From Rhodoferax sp. UBA4127 (lineage in GTDB: Bacteria > Pseudomonadota > Gammaproteobacteria > Burkholderiales > Burkholderiaceae_C), in assembly GCA_002381045.1 (NCBI GenBank), contig DFWT01000145.1:6337-31471 (forward strand): DNA of 25,135 nt. The letters are read 5' to 3'. Numbering within the stretch: the stretch's first letter is position 1; each line of letters opens with the position of its first letter. Shown one piece after another: positions 8,970 to 16,691 of this stretch. Position numbers and translations under genes: made by a program. The notes below the pieces were generated by a model that searched no databases, was not told where the DNA came from, and worked only from the letters and a program-made list of their open reading frames with translations.

Positions 8970-9374
8970 TTATTGACCCATTTGCAGGGTTTTGAGCAAC
9001 AAGGTCTTGGCGGTGTTCATCACTTCCACATTGTTTTGGTAGGAGCGAGACGCCGAAATCATGTTGACCATTTCCTCCACCGGGTTCACGTTGGAGTAGT
9101 TCACATAGCCATCCGCGTCTGCGGAAGGGTGGTTGGGGTTGTGCACACGTTTGAACGGCGCATTGCTTTCAGTGATGGCATTGACCTTGACGCCAGCGGT
9201 GGCTTGGTCACCCATGGGCACAGTTTCGAACACCACTTGGCGGCTCTTGTAGGCTTTGCCGTCCGGGCCGGCCACGGCGTCCACGTTGGCCATGTTGCTG
9301 GCCACCACGTTAAGGCGTTGCGACTGGGCGCTGACTGCGCTGCCTGCGACGCCGAAGATTGAAAACATGGACAT
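8970..9374 (-). CDS. flgC: Proximal rod protein FlgC
   Basis: 134 residues, the normal length. MSMFSIFGVAGSAVSAQSQR leads into the rod signature VVASNMANVDAVAGPDGKAY, and the C-terminal helix is NPVEEMVNMISASRSYQNNV. FlgC is a proximal rod subunit. There are two closely spaced in-frame ATGs at 9374 and 9368. I prefer the first because AAGGAG sits 7 bases before it. The gene lies 19 bp after flgB and 14 bp before flgD. Confidence 0.95.
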   Translation of the reverse strand: MSMFSIFGVAGSAVSAQSQRLNVVASNMANVDAVAGPDGKAYKSRQVVFETVPMGDQATAGVKVNAITESNAPFKRVHNPNHPSADADGYVNYSNVNPVEEMVNMISASRSYQNNVEVMNTAKTLLLKTLQMGQ

Positions 9375-9393
9375 GTCAGGTCTCCTTCAGGGG

Positions 9394-9843
9394 CTACTGC
9401 CCTTGAATCGCACTCAAGATGGTCTTGGATTGACCGTTAATAAAGCGAAGGGTGGATTCATAGCGCACCGAGTTGTCGACAAAATTGGCCCGTTCGCGGT
9501 CCAGGTCCACACTGTTGCTGTCCACACTGGGTTGAGTTTGCGTGGCATAGGCCAACCCATTGGCGCTCGACAACTGGCTTTGGCTTGACCCAGTCAGAGG
9601 GATGTGGTTTTGGTGGCTGCCAGCCTGAGTGCTCACCTGGGTCATGCCCAGGTTCAGTCGAGACAACTCACTGCTGCTGGCGCCAGTCATTTTGGTCAGT
9701 GTGTCTTTGAAGTTGAAGTCGCGGGCGGCGTAGCCAGGCGTGTCCGCATTGGCAATGTTGCTCGCGATGATGCGTTGACGCTCCGCGCGCAGCACTAGGG
9801 CTTTCGCGTGGATATCCAGACCGCTGGTCAACTGAGCAAACAT
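9394..9843 (-). CDS. flgB: Proximal rod protein FlgB
   Basis: First gene of the flgB-L operon. Starting at the ATG at 9843 it encodes 149 residues beginning MFAQLTSGLDIHAKALVLRA. A TTG four codons upstream (9855) is possible, but GAGGTGG directly before the ATG makes 9843 the better start. The rod signature is RIIASNIANADTPGYAARDF at about residues 24-43, and the C-terminal helix is VDLDRERANFVDNSVRYEST. FlgB is the most proximal rod subunit, contacting the MS-ring/FliE. The upstream region shared with the divergent flgA should hold the operon promoter. Confidence 0.95.
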   Translation of the reverse strand: MFAQLTSGLDIHAKALVLRAERQRIIASNIANADTPGYAARDFNFKDTLTKMTGASSSELSRLNLGMTQVSTQAGSHQNHIPLTGSSQSQLSSANGLAYATQTQPSVDSNSVDLDRERANFVDNSVRYESTLRFINGQSKTILSAIQGQ

Positions 9844-10008
9844 GAACCACCTCAACTTTCTTCAATACCGGTCTTGCAGGCGGGTGCCGCAAGGGGGTTT
9901 GGGGATGATTATGAAAACGTCGCAGCTTTTCTAAACTGTAAATAAAGGGCAGAAAGGCGCTTACTTGCTGTGCTCTGCGGAATGAGGTTTGCCTACAGTA
10001 AGGGCGTT
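9844..10008. promoter_or_regulatory. Divergent flgB / flgA intergenic control region
   Basis: The 165 bp separate the oppositely oriented flgB operon and flgA and should contain both promoters. On the minus strand, TTTAGA and CATAAT are separated by 16 bases (9908-9935), a weak sigma-70-like match (4 of 6 and 5 of 6) of the kind expected for an activator-dependent FlhDC promoter. I could not recognise an FlhDC box or a sigma-28 or sigma-54 site here. No terminator is visible. The promoter position is a guess from sequence alone. Confidence 0.35.
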
Positions 10009-10782
10009 ATGAAAGGGTTTGCCATGTGTCAAATGGGTCAATGGAACTGGCATCGCTGCTGGGACATGCTGGCGCAATGGTTGCTTGTCGGTACCTATTG
10101 CTTTGGCATGGTTGCAGCCCAGGCGCAGACTTCGGGTGACATTCAAGACCCCGCGGCCGTTTATACCCGCGCGCAAACTTGGTTAAACAACGCCATTGGC
10201 CAGATCGACAACAAAGCACTGTCGTTGCGCATGGAAGTTACTGTGGGGGAACTGGATCGCAAGCTCCGGCTGGCCACCTGTCAAGAGGTTGAGCCCTATT
10301 TGCCACCTGGAACACGCCTATGGGGAAAAACCCGCCTGGGCCTGCGTTGCCTGCGGGGTGAGGTGAAGTGGAATGTGTTTCTGCAGATCACCGTCAAGGC
10401 GTTTGGCCCGGCTTGGGTGATCAAGGGCGGTGTGGCCCAAGGCAGCCTTTTGTCCGAAGCTGATGCCATGCAGGTCGAGGTGGATTGGGCCGAGTTGAAC
10501 AGTCCCATTGTTGCCAACATGTCGGACTGGTTGGGACAAACGGCTGCCAGAAACCTGGGGACTGGCCAGGCGATTCGCCTGGATATGGTGCGACCGACAT
10601 TCGTATTCCAGGCCGGTGAACAAGTTCGGGTCGTCGCCCAAGGGGGCGGTTTTGAGATAGCCACCAGTGGTTTTGCGGTGTCAAGCGGCGTGGTCGGGCA
10701 ATCTGCCCGGGTGCGCATGGACAATGGGCGGGTGCTGACTGGCCAGGTGGTCGATGGTCGGACCGTGAGGTTGGCATTGTGA
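10009..10782 (+). CDS. flgA: Flagellar P-ring assembly chaperone FlgA
   Basis: Periplasmic chaperone for FlgI. It is divergent from flgB, the usual location. The start is uncertain: in-frame candidates are GTG 9970, ATG 9982, ATG 10009 (AAGG 5 bases upstream) and ATG 10024 (AAAGGG 6 bases upstream). I give 10009, which yields 257 residues. A signal peptide is clear from any of these (MLAQWLLVGTYCFGMVAAQA, with a likely cut after AQA). The mature protein has the SAF/ChapFlgA pattern: QIDNKALSLRMEVTVGELDR, RLATCQEVEPYLPPGTRLWG, and a C-terminal VRVRMDNGRVLTGQVV-like block (here SARVRMDNGRVLTGQVVDGR). It ends just upstream of the flgMN promoter. Confidence 0.93.
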   Translation: MKGFAMCQMGQWNWHRCWDMLAQWLLVGTYCFGMVAAQAQTSGDIQDPAAVYTRAQTWLNNAIGQIDNKALSLRMEVTVGELDRKLRLATCQEVEPYLPPGTRLWGKTRLGLRCLRGEVKWNVFLQITVKAFGPAWVIKGGVAQGSLLSEADAMQVEVDWAELNSPIVANMSDWLGQTAARNLGTGQAIRLDMVRPTFVFQAGEQVRVVAQGGGFEIATSGFAVSSGVVGQSARVRMDNGRVLTGQVVDGRTVRLAL

Positions 10783-10809
10783 AAAGTTCGGTGTTTTCTG
10801 AATTAGGGT

Positions 10810-10836
10810 TAAAGTCTGGGCACTTTTTGCCGATAC
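10810..10836 (+). promoter_or_regulatory. Sigma-28 (FliA) promoter of flgMN
   Basis: TAAAGTCT, an 11-base spacer and GCCGATAC match the FliA consensus TAAAGTTT-N11-GCCGATAA at 14 of 16 positions. It lies 42 bp upstream of the flgM ATG and 28 bp after the flgA stop. This is the expected class 3 control, by which FliA drives its own anti-sigma factor FlgM. Transcription should begin near 10843. Confidence 0.88.
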
Positions 10837-10878
10837 TGATCCTACGAGGCTACATAGACCGTAGTTTTGGAGAACACC

Positions 10879-11205
10879 ATGAAGATCAGCCAGCCCCCAG
10901 ACAACACCGTTGCCCTGAGCAGCAACGCGATTGCCAATGCCGCAAAAAGCGGCGTGGCAGCCAATGCCCTGCCCAAAGCGCCAGTGAACAAGGGCGCACA
11001 GCCCGCCGGCGTGGCTGTGACCGTGTCGCCTCTGGCACGTTCTCTGGAAGTGGCCGAGGGCGCAGCAGCCTCGGATGTGGATACCGCCAAGGTCGAAGCG
11101 GTCCGTACGGCGATCTCGCAGGGTACCTATGTGGTCAACCCAGAAGCCATTGCCGACAAATTGTTGTCCAACGCCCAGGAGATGCTGTCGCGCAACCGCG
11201 CCTGA
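10879..11205 (+). CDS. flgM: Anti-sigma-28 factor FlgM
   Basis: 108 residues from the ATG at 10879, which has GGAG 7 bases upstream; a TTG four codons earlier overlaps that ribosome site and is unlikely. The N-terminal half is low-complexity and Ala/Asn-rich, as expected for the intrinsically disordered exported part. The C-terminal half carries the sigma-binding FlgM block: VTVSPLARSLEVAEG (residues 47-61) and VEAVRTAISQGTYVVNPEAI (72-91) followed by ADKLLSNAQEML. FlgM holds FliA inactive until the hook is complete, then is secreted. It is followed by flgN after 33 bp, and both sit behind the sigma-28 promoter at 10810. Confidence 0.95.
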   Translation: MKISQPPDNTVALSSNAIANAAKSGVAANALPKAPVNKGAQPAGVAVTVSPLARSLEVAEGAAASDVDTAKVEAVRTAISQGTYVVNPEAIADKLLSNAQEMLSRNRA

Positions 11206-11238
11206 GTCGCTTTTTCCTGGTTTTTGAGGGAAAAAACC

Positions 11239-11634
11239 ATGGATAAAATAGATTTTGAAAGCCAGTTAAGCTTGATTGAAGCTCAACTGGCTTTTTTACG
11301 TGAGGCTTCTTTGGCTGTCGATCCGACACACTTGCCGTCCGCATTGGCTGAACTGCAGCCGATGTTGATGGTTTTGTCCCAGACCAAGAGCGCATCGAAT
11401 TCGACCGAAACGCACACAGCTTTGGTTAGGGAGCGACTAAAAAAGTCATTGGCCATGGTTTCCTCGTTGCGTGAGGGGGTGATTCGCCAGAGTGTGGGCG
11501 TCGACCGAGCCTTGTCGGCCCTGGTGCCGGCCACCCAAAGCGTCACTTACGGCAGTGCAAGCTACACATTGGGCCACCAGCCCTATGGCTCCGCCGCGCG
11601 TCATAGTGGTGAATTCAAAATGGTAGTTGCCTAA
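11239..11634 (+). CDS. flgN: Flagellar export chaperone FlgN
   Basis: 131 residues from the ATG at 11239, chosen because GAGGG lies 8 bases upstream; a TTG at 11224 would run through that site. Sequence conservation in this family is low, but the protein is small and mainly helical. It has RERLKKSLAMVSSLREGVIR and a Tyr/Gly/Ser-rich tail (SYTLGHQPYGSAARHSGEF), and its position directly after flgM is diagnostic. FlgN is the cytoplasmic chaperone that delivers FlgK and FlgL to the export gate. It converges with fliA, whose stop is 84 bp away. Confidence 0.85.
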   Translation: MDKIDFESQLSLIEAQLAFLREASLAVDPTHLPSALAELQPMLMVLSQTKSASNSTETHTALVRERLKKSLAMVSSLREGVIRQSVGVDRALSALVPATQSVTYGSASYTLGHQPYGSAARHSGEFKMVVA

Positions 11635-11635
11635 A

Positions 11636-11690
11636 CAAATTAGGCGTCTAGCCCTTGTAGCACTTTGCTAAGGTGCTATCAATTCAATAT
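11636..11690. repeat. Interspersed repeat copy A, with hairpin, between convergent flgN and fliA
   Basis: The plus strand reads GGCGTCTAGCCCTT at 11643-11656. A hairpin follows at 11658-11678: arms TAGCACTTT and AAGGTGCTA, three-base loop GCT, with one G-T wobble. The core matches copy B at 20978-20991 at 13 of 14 positions. No T-run follows the hairpin on either strand, so terminator function between the converging transcripts is possible but not shown. Confidence 0.6.
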
Positions 11691-11718
11691 GTTACCCTGA
11701 GACCGTGGCGGTCAGATC

Positions 11719-12435
11719 TCAATGCATGCGCATTTTGGCGCGCAACCGTGCGATCGACTGGCTGTGCAATTGGCAGATTCGGGATTCGGTGACATCCAGA
11801 ACGGCTGCAATTTCTTTCAGGTTCATGTCCTGCTCGTAATACATGCTCATGATGTGTTGCTCGCGTTCGGGCAGATTCTTAATGGCGGCCACCAAGGCTT
11901 CGCGCAGGCGATGGTCGCGCAACATAACCAGCGGGTCAGCATCTGCATCACCCATGTGCCGGTCCAAAAAACTGTCCTCGTCGTCTGCGTTGCGGCTCAT
12001 GTCTTCCAGGTACACCAACTGCGTGCCGCGCACCTTGCTCAAAAGGCTTTGGTAGTCGCTCAAAGTCATACCTAAATCGGCAGCGATTTCGCTCTCGAGC
12101 GGGCTACGGCCCAGGCGGTGCTCCAGACGGCGCATGGCCTCTTCAATGTCTTTTTGACTCTTGCGTGTGCCACGGGAAACCCAATCGTTCTCGCGCAGTT
12201 CGTCAATCATGGCGCCGCGGATGCGCTGGGTGGCAAAGGTTTCGAACTGGACGCCCTGGGTGGCCTCGAACCGGGTCAACGCCTCAGACAAACCAATCAA
12301 GCCGACCTGAATCAGGTCGTCAACCTGCACATTGGCGGGCAATTTGGCCATCATGTGGTGGGCCAATTTTCGGACCAAAGGTTGATATTGACGGATCAGG
12401 GCGTTGCGATCGAGCTGCCCCTTGGCGGTGTACAT
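11719..12435 (-). CDS. fliA: Flagellar sigma factor FliA (sigma-28)
   Basis: 238 residues, the normal length. Region 2 is clear: VQVDDLIQVGLIGLSEALTR (37-56) with FETFATQRIRGAMIDELREN (64-83) as the -10 recognition and core-binding part. Region 3 lies around 84-130 (SRGTRKSQKDIEEAMRRLE). Region 4 contains the helix-turn-helix MNLKEIAAVLDVTESRICQL (204-223), which reads the TAAAG-type -35. FliA directs transcription of late genes; sites for it are seen here upstream of flgM, fliC and motA. It is the last gene of the flhB-A-F-G-fliA unit. Its ATG shares one base with the flhG stop, so it is probably translationally coupled. Confidence 0.97.
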   Translation of the reverse strand: MYTAKGQLDRNALIRQYQPLVRKLAHHMMAKLPANVQVDDLIQVGLIGLSEALTRFEATQGVQFETFATQRIRGAMIDELRENDWVSRGTRKSQKDIEEAMRRLEHRLGRSPLESEIAADLGMTLSDYQSLLSKVRGTQLVYLEDMSRNADDEDSFLDRHMGDADADPLVMLRDHRLREALVAAIKNLPEREQHIMSMYYEQDMNLKEIAAVLDVTESRICQLHSQSIARLRAKMRMH

Positions 12436-13172
12436 CAGTGTGTCCTATCTGCGGGATGAGGTTCCAGCATCACGGCATTTTCCAACAAATGGCGTGCCAG
12501 GCGGTTGATTTCTTCGTTGGACTGGTCGCCGCTGGCCATGGCTGTCAATGAAATTGGATGAAGGGTGTGACCCAAAAACGCTTGGGCACAGTCTTGCAGC
12601 GTCTGGTCCGGCGTGGGCAGAGTCTGGCTGCGGATTACGGGCAGGTGAATATTAGCTACCGTGGGCTCCAGTCCGGCATCCAGCAACAAATGCTTGAGCG
12701 CCTGATAAGCCGTCAGAGAGGCCGCTTTGAGTGGCGGCACCACCAGCAGCGGCGCGAGCCCACTTCCGTGGAGTAAGTGGGTCAGGCAGGGTGCATCGGT
12801 GTACACCAACACCACCCCAAAGTCAGGAAACAAGGCGCCCAAAGTCTGCCAGTCACGGCCTGAACTTTTGAGTCTGTCAAGCCCCACGGCCGCCGGCCAT
12901 ACCGACCAAGGTGAGGGTTCAGGGTCATCCTGAACAAAGCGTTGTGACGCAGCGAGCATCTGCAGAAATCCGGGGTTGGCGTCTGATTCACGGCTATGGC
13001 CATCGAGTACGGCCACCGACAAGCCCATGTCAACCCAGGTGCTGCAAAGACTCCATAACAAGGGCAACTCGCCTTTTTGCTGGCCATGGCTGACCACGGC
13101 GACCAGCCGAGTTGGGCTATGCCGGGCCAGTCCCGACAGGCCTGCTGCTTGGCTGACGCACACATCAAGCAT
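12435..13172 (-). CDS. flhG: FlhG/FleN-like MinD-family protein lacking a recognisable Walker A motif
   Basis: 245 residues from the ATG at 13172, which has AGGG 7 bases upstream and overlaps the flhF stop by 8 bp; an in-frame GTG at 13262 would overlap flhF by about 98 bp. Position between flhF and fliA is that of FlhG/FleN, the MinD-like ATPase limiting flagellar number. The N terminus DVCVSQAAGLSGLA resembles the DQAxxLR helix with which FlhG stimulates FlhF GTPase. The MinD fold layout is visible: strand LVAVVS (23-28), a VAVLDGH A'-like segment (53-59), and the GVVLVYTDAP strand (119-128). The P-loop, normally SGKGGVGKT, reads SHGQQKGEL (28-36): the catalytic Lys and Thr are absent. It is therefore probably a non-ATPase or strongly altered FlhG. 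The name rests mainly on context. Confidence 0.72.
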   Translation of the reverse strand: MLDVCVSQAAGLSGLARHSPTRLVAVVSHGQQKGELPLLWSLCSTWVDMGLSVAVLDGHSRESDANPGFLQMLAASQRFVQDDPEPSPWSVWPAAVGLDRLKSSGRDWQTLGALFPDFGVVLVYTDAPCLTHLLHGSGLAPLLVVPPLKAASLTAYQALKHLLLDAGLEPTVANIHLPVIRSQTLPTPDQTLQDCAQAFLGHTLHPISLTAMASGDQSNEEINRLARHLLENAVMLEPHPADRTH

Positions 13173-14607
13173 GAAATTGCCCTGGCGCGAGGGTGGTGCT
13201 TTGGGCAAAGAAAAAGCCCAGATCTGCCGCTTTGGGGTCAAAGGCTGACTTGACCGGTGCACGCATCGAACGGGCTACCAATTGGGATGCCTCCGGGCGT
13301 TCCCAATCTTCTGGCACCCTTTGACCCATGGTGACACCGCGCAGCATCAGTTGGTGGCGAATCATGGCATCCAGCGCGGGGCCGATCTTGGCAGCCTCAT
13401 CCACCTTGGAGAGGATGGTTTGCTGCTCGCCACTGATCTTGAAAGAACTGATCACATCGTCCAGCGTGTCACCGTGGCTGGTGGCATTGAGCACCAACAA
13501 GCGGTTGACATCTGGGTGGTCAAGCACATCGAGCATGTCGCGCTTGCGCGGGTCACTCGGCGCAATACCGGTGGTGTCAATCAGCACCATTTTTTTGTTG
13601 GCCAGTAGGCCAAGTAAGTCTTGCAATGCAGCGCGGTCATGGGCAAGGTGGGCGACCACACCCAGCATGCGGCCATAGGCGCGCAGTTGCTCATGGGCCC
13701 CCACCCGGTAGGTGTCCAGGGTGATCAAACCCACGCTATTGGCCCCATGGGTCCGGGCGCACATGCCAGCCAGCTTGGCCGCGCTGGTGGTTTTGCCGAC
13801 CCCCGTCGCACCCACCAGTGCGTAGATTCCACCTTCTTCTTCGATGGCTCGGCCTTTGGCGTCGGTATGCAGGTTGCGGCTCAACACGTCCATGACCCAG
13901 TGCATGGCCTCGGGCGCGGTGGCGTCTTCAGACAGACGTTCGAGAATAGTCCTTGCCAAAGTCGGGGAGTAGCCTGCACGAATCAGCTTGAGCATGAGGT
14001 TGGCATGAATCGGATTTTGTTTGGCTTGGCCCATCCATGTCAGAGTGTTGAACCGCTCCTCAATCAATGCCTTCATGGACTGCAACTCATCCACGATGCC
14101 TTGCGGCATTTTGGTGTTGGACTCCGTGGGTTCTTTGGTTTTGGTGGCGCTGCGAACCGGCTGCTGTGCGGTCACGTTGATTTGCGGTATCTGGGCCGGT
14201 GCTGACATGTTGGCAGGCTGTGACGGGCGTGAGGGGCGAGGCTGTGAGGCCGTTGCCTTAGTTGGGGCTTGATCGCCCATGGCCTCGTGGCGGCGCCGCA
14301 ACATCCGCTCACGCACATAGTCCTGGAACGACAGCGTGCTCATGGCCAACTGGGCTGCATCGTCGATGACCTGGCTGTTTGGGTCGGCCTGCATCGGGCT
14401 GAATTTGGTACCAGTCGGCTGACGCTTGCCTTGGCGGGCCAACTCATTGCGGTCCAATGTGGCCAGGGTGTCTTCGCCAGTGGCAACCACCTCAATCCCG
14501 ACCGACGTAGGACGGTTAGACAAAATGAGCGTGCCGTCACCAAAGGTCATACGGGCCTTGGCGAGTGCCTCGCGGGCGGTGGGGGCGGTAAAGCGTTGAA
14601 TGTTCAT
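13165..14607 (-). CDS. flhF: Flagellar SRP-like GTPase FlhF
   Basis: 480 residues. Order: B domain (1-65, MNIQRFTAPTAREALAKARM), a Pro/Ser/Gln-rich linker (about 112-165), the helical N domain (about 170-255), then the NG GTPase domain. GTPase motifs are intact: G1 GATGVGKTT (266-274), G2 DTYRVGAHEQL (298-308), G3 DTTG (344-347), and a G4-type SKVDE (400-404). FlhF is an SRP54/FtsY relative that marks the site of flagellar assembly, usually the pole. Its ATG overlaps the flhA stop (ATGA, 4 bp) and its stop overlaps flhG by 8 bp. After the G domain there is a tail of about 30 residues (SAFDPKAADLGFFFAQSTTL). Confidence 0.96.
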   Translation of the reverse strand: MNIQRFTAPTAREALAKARMTFGDGTLILSNRPTSVGIEVVATGEDTLATLDRNELARQGKRQPTGTKFSPMQADPNSQVIDDAAQLAMSTLSFQDYVRERMLRRRHEAMGDQAPTKATASQPRPSRPSQPANMSAPAQIPQINVTAQQPVRSATKTKEPTESNTKMPQGIVDELQSMKALIEERFNTLTWMGQAKQNPIHANLMLKLIRAGYSPTLARTILERLSEDATAPEAMHWVMDVLSRNLHTDAKGRAIEEEGGIYALVGATGVGKTTSAAKLAGMCARTHGANSVGLITLDTYRVGAHEQLRAYGRMLGVVAHLAHDRAALQDLLGLLANKKMVLIDTTGIAPSDPRKRDMLDVLDHPDVNRLLVLNATSHGDTLDDVISSFKISGEQQTILSKVDEAAKIGPALDAMIRHQLMLRGVTMGQRVPEDWERPEASQLVARSMRAPVKSAFDPKAADLGFFFAQSTTLAPGQFHA

Positions 14608-16691
14608 GATGCTGCACCTTTGAGAATCGGGCCAATGCGAATGGTGTGAGATTCAGGGATTTCGCTGTGGGCGAGTACCTGCAAACGGGGCGCGACGCGC
14701 CGGACCAAACGGGAGATCGCGCTGCGAATTTGGTCGGGTACCAGCAAGCACGCGGGGATGCCAATTTCTTCCTGTTTCAGCGCCACTTCTGCAGCTTTCT
14801 GGGTCAGGATGTCTGCCACACCCGGGTCCAGCGCTTGGCCCTGGCCAGTGGTGTTGCCCAAGGCTTGCACCAGCAGTCGCTCCAAGGGCGGGTCAATGGC
14901 AATGACGTTGAGCTCTTGTGTTGGGCCATAGATTTGTTGCACGATGGCGGGTGAAAGGGCAATGCGCACCCGACGAGCCAACTCTGCCGGGTCGGTCACG
15001 GTGGTGGCATGTTCGGCCAACGATTCGATGATGGTGCGGATGTCGCGGATATGCACTGACTCCTCCAGCAGCAACTGCAGTACCTTCTGGAAAACAGCGA
15101 TGGGCACCATTTTTGGAACCACTTCTTCAATCAATTTGGGAGCCTGTTTGCTGACATGTTCAACCAGTTGTTGGGTTTCGGTGCGGCTGAGCAATTTGGC
15201 CGCCTGAACTTGCATCAAGTGTGACAAATGGGTGGCCATCACAGTCTCGGAATCAACCACGGTAAATCCGGCCATTTGCGCAGCTTCTTTGTGACCGGCG
15301 TCGATCCAGTGGGCAGGCAGTCCAAACGCCGGGTCCTTGGTGGCAGTGCCAATCAAGGGGGTCGTGATGCCACCCGGGTTGATGGCTAAAAACTGACCTG
15401 GAAAAGCTTCACCTTCGCCCACGATCACGCCACGCAAGGTAATGCGGTAACCGCTGGGTTTGAGCTCCAGGTTGTCACGTACATGCACTGAGGGTGGAAG
15501 GAAGCCAACCTCCTGGGCAAATTTGCGGCGCACCCCTTTGATGCGGGTCAGCAGGTCGCCCTGGCGGGCTTTGTCGACCAAAGTGATCAGTCGGTAGCCC
15601 AGTTCCAGCCCAAGCTGGTCGACGGGTTGAAGATCATCCCAGCTCGCTTCGCCATCGGTCGCGGTCACCGGGGACGCTTCTACCGGTTCCACGGGAATGG
15701 GTTGATGCGCCAGCATCCAGGCGCCGTAGCCCAGCATCATGGCAACGCCGATGAACACCGTGTGTGGCATGCCCGGGATCACACCCAAAATGCCCATGAT
15801 CAATGCGGTGATGCCCAATACCTTCGGTGACACAAACATTTGCTTCACGATCTGGCTGCTCAGGTCGCTTTCTTTGCCCACGCGTGACACCACCATGGCT
15901 GCAGCCACAGAGATCAGCAAGCCAGGAATTTGCGCCACCAGTGCATCACCCACAGCCAGCAGAATGTAGGTGTCAGCCGCCTGTGATGCGGTTAAACCAT
16001 GCTGCAATACGCCGATGGTGAAGCCGCCAAAGATGTTGATCAGCAAAATCAAAATGCCGGCAATGGCGTCACCGCGTACAAACTTAGATGCGCCGTCCAT
16101 GGAGCCAAAGAAATCGGCTTCTTCGGACACTTCAGCACGGCGGCGTTTGGCTTCTTTCTCGTCAATCAAACCCGCATTCAGGTCCGCATCAACCGCCATT
16201 TGCTTGCCTGGCATGGCATCCAAAGCAAAGCGGGCCGAAACTTCTGCAATGCGTTCTGCACCTTTGGTGACCACCACAAAGTTGATGACCACCAAAATCG
16301 CGAACACGATCAGACCCACCGCAAAGTTGCCGCCAATCAAGAAGTGCCCAAACGCCTCAATCACGGCACCGGCTGCATCCGGGCCGGTATGACCTTCAAG
16401 CAGGACCACTCGGGTAGATGCCACATTGAGCGACAAGCGCATCAAGGTGGTCAGCAGCAAGACGGCCGGGAAGGCAGCAAAGTCCAGTGGCTTGAGCATG
16501 TAGGCGGCCACCATCATGACCATCAACGCGACCGAGATATTGAAAGTGAAGAAGGTGTCCAGCAGCCATGGCGGCATCGGCAGGACCATGAGCGACAAAA
16601 TCGCCACGACCAGCATAGGGGCAGCTGCACCTTGCATCAAGGCGCTGTTGGCTCCCAGCCATTCTTTGAATTTGCTCAGAGTCGGGTTCAT
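14604..16691 (-). CDS. flhA: Flagellar type III export gate protein FlhA
   Basis: 695 residues, typical length. The N-terminal half is membrane-embedded with about eight hydrophobic segments from residue 23 onward. Between them lies the cytoplasmic FHIPEP block, RIAEVSARFALDAMPGKQMA (147-166) plus DADLNAGLIDEKEAKRRRAE (168-187), with Asp208 (RGDAIAG), a position implicated in proton-driven export in Salmonella FlhA. The C-terminal half is the soluble nonameric platform for chaperone-substrate complexes. FlhA forms the export gate with FlhB and FliPQR. Start and stop both overlap neighbours by 4 bp (ATGA with flhB upstream and flhF downstream). Confidence 0.97.
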   Translation of the reverse strand: MNPTLSKFKEWLGANSALMQGAAAPMLVVAILSLMVLPMPPWLLDTFFTFNISVALMVMMVAAYMLKPLDFAAFPAVLLLTTLMRLSLNVASTRVVLLEGHTGPDAAGAVIEAFGHFLIGGNFAVGLIVFAILVVINFVVVTKGAERIAEVSARFALDAMPGKQMAVDADLNAGLIDEKEAKRRRAEVSEEADFFGSMDGASKFVRGDAIAGILILLINIFGGFTIGVLQHGLTASQAADTYILLAVGDALVAQIPGLLISVAAAMVVSRVGKESDLSSQIVKQMFVSPKVLGITALIMGILGVIPGMPHTVFIGVAMMLGYGAWMLAHQPIPVEPVEASPVTATDGEASWDDLQPVDQLGLELGYRLITLVDKARQGDLLTRIKGVRRKFAQEVGFLPPSVHVRDNLELKPSGYRITLRGVIVGEGEAFPGQFLAINPGGITTPLIGTATKDPAFGLPAHWIDAGHKEAAQMAGFTVVDSETVMATHLSHLMQVQAAKLLSRTETQQLVEHVSKQAPKLIEEVVPKMVPIAVFQKVLQLLLEESVHIRDIRTIIESLAEHATTVTDPAELARRVRIALSPAIVQQIYGPTQELNVIAIDPPLERLLVQALGNTTGQGQALDPGVADILTQKAAEVALKQEEIGIPACLLVPDQIRSAISRLVRRVAPRLQVLAHSEIPESHTIRIGPILKGAAS

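Noticed and set aside
12435..13262. Longer flhG start at GTG 13262
   Set aside because: It would overlap flhF by about 98 bp, whereas ATG 13172 has an AGGG ribosome site and an 8-bp overlap like the neighbouring junctions.
13621..14205. Plus-strand open frame of 194 codons opposite flhF
   Set aside because: Antisense shadow of the FlhF GTPase gene; no start signal or motif.
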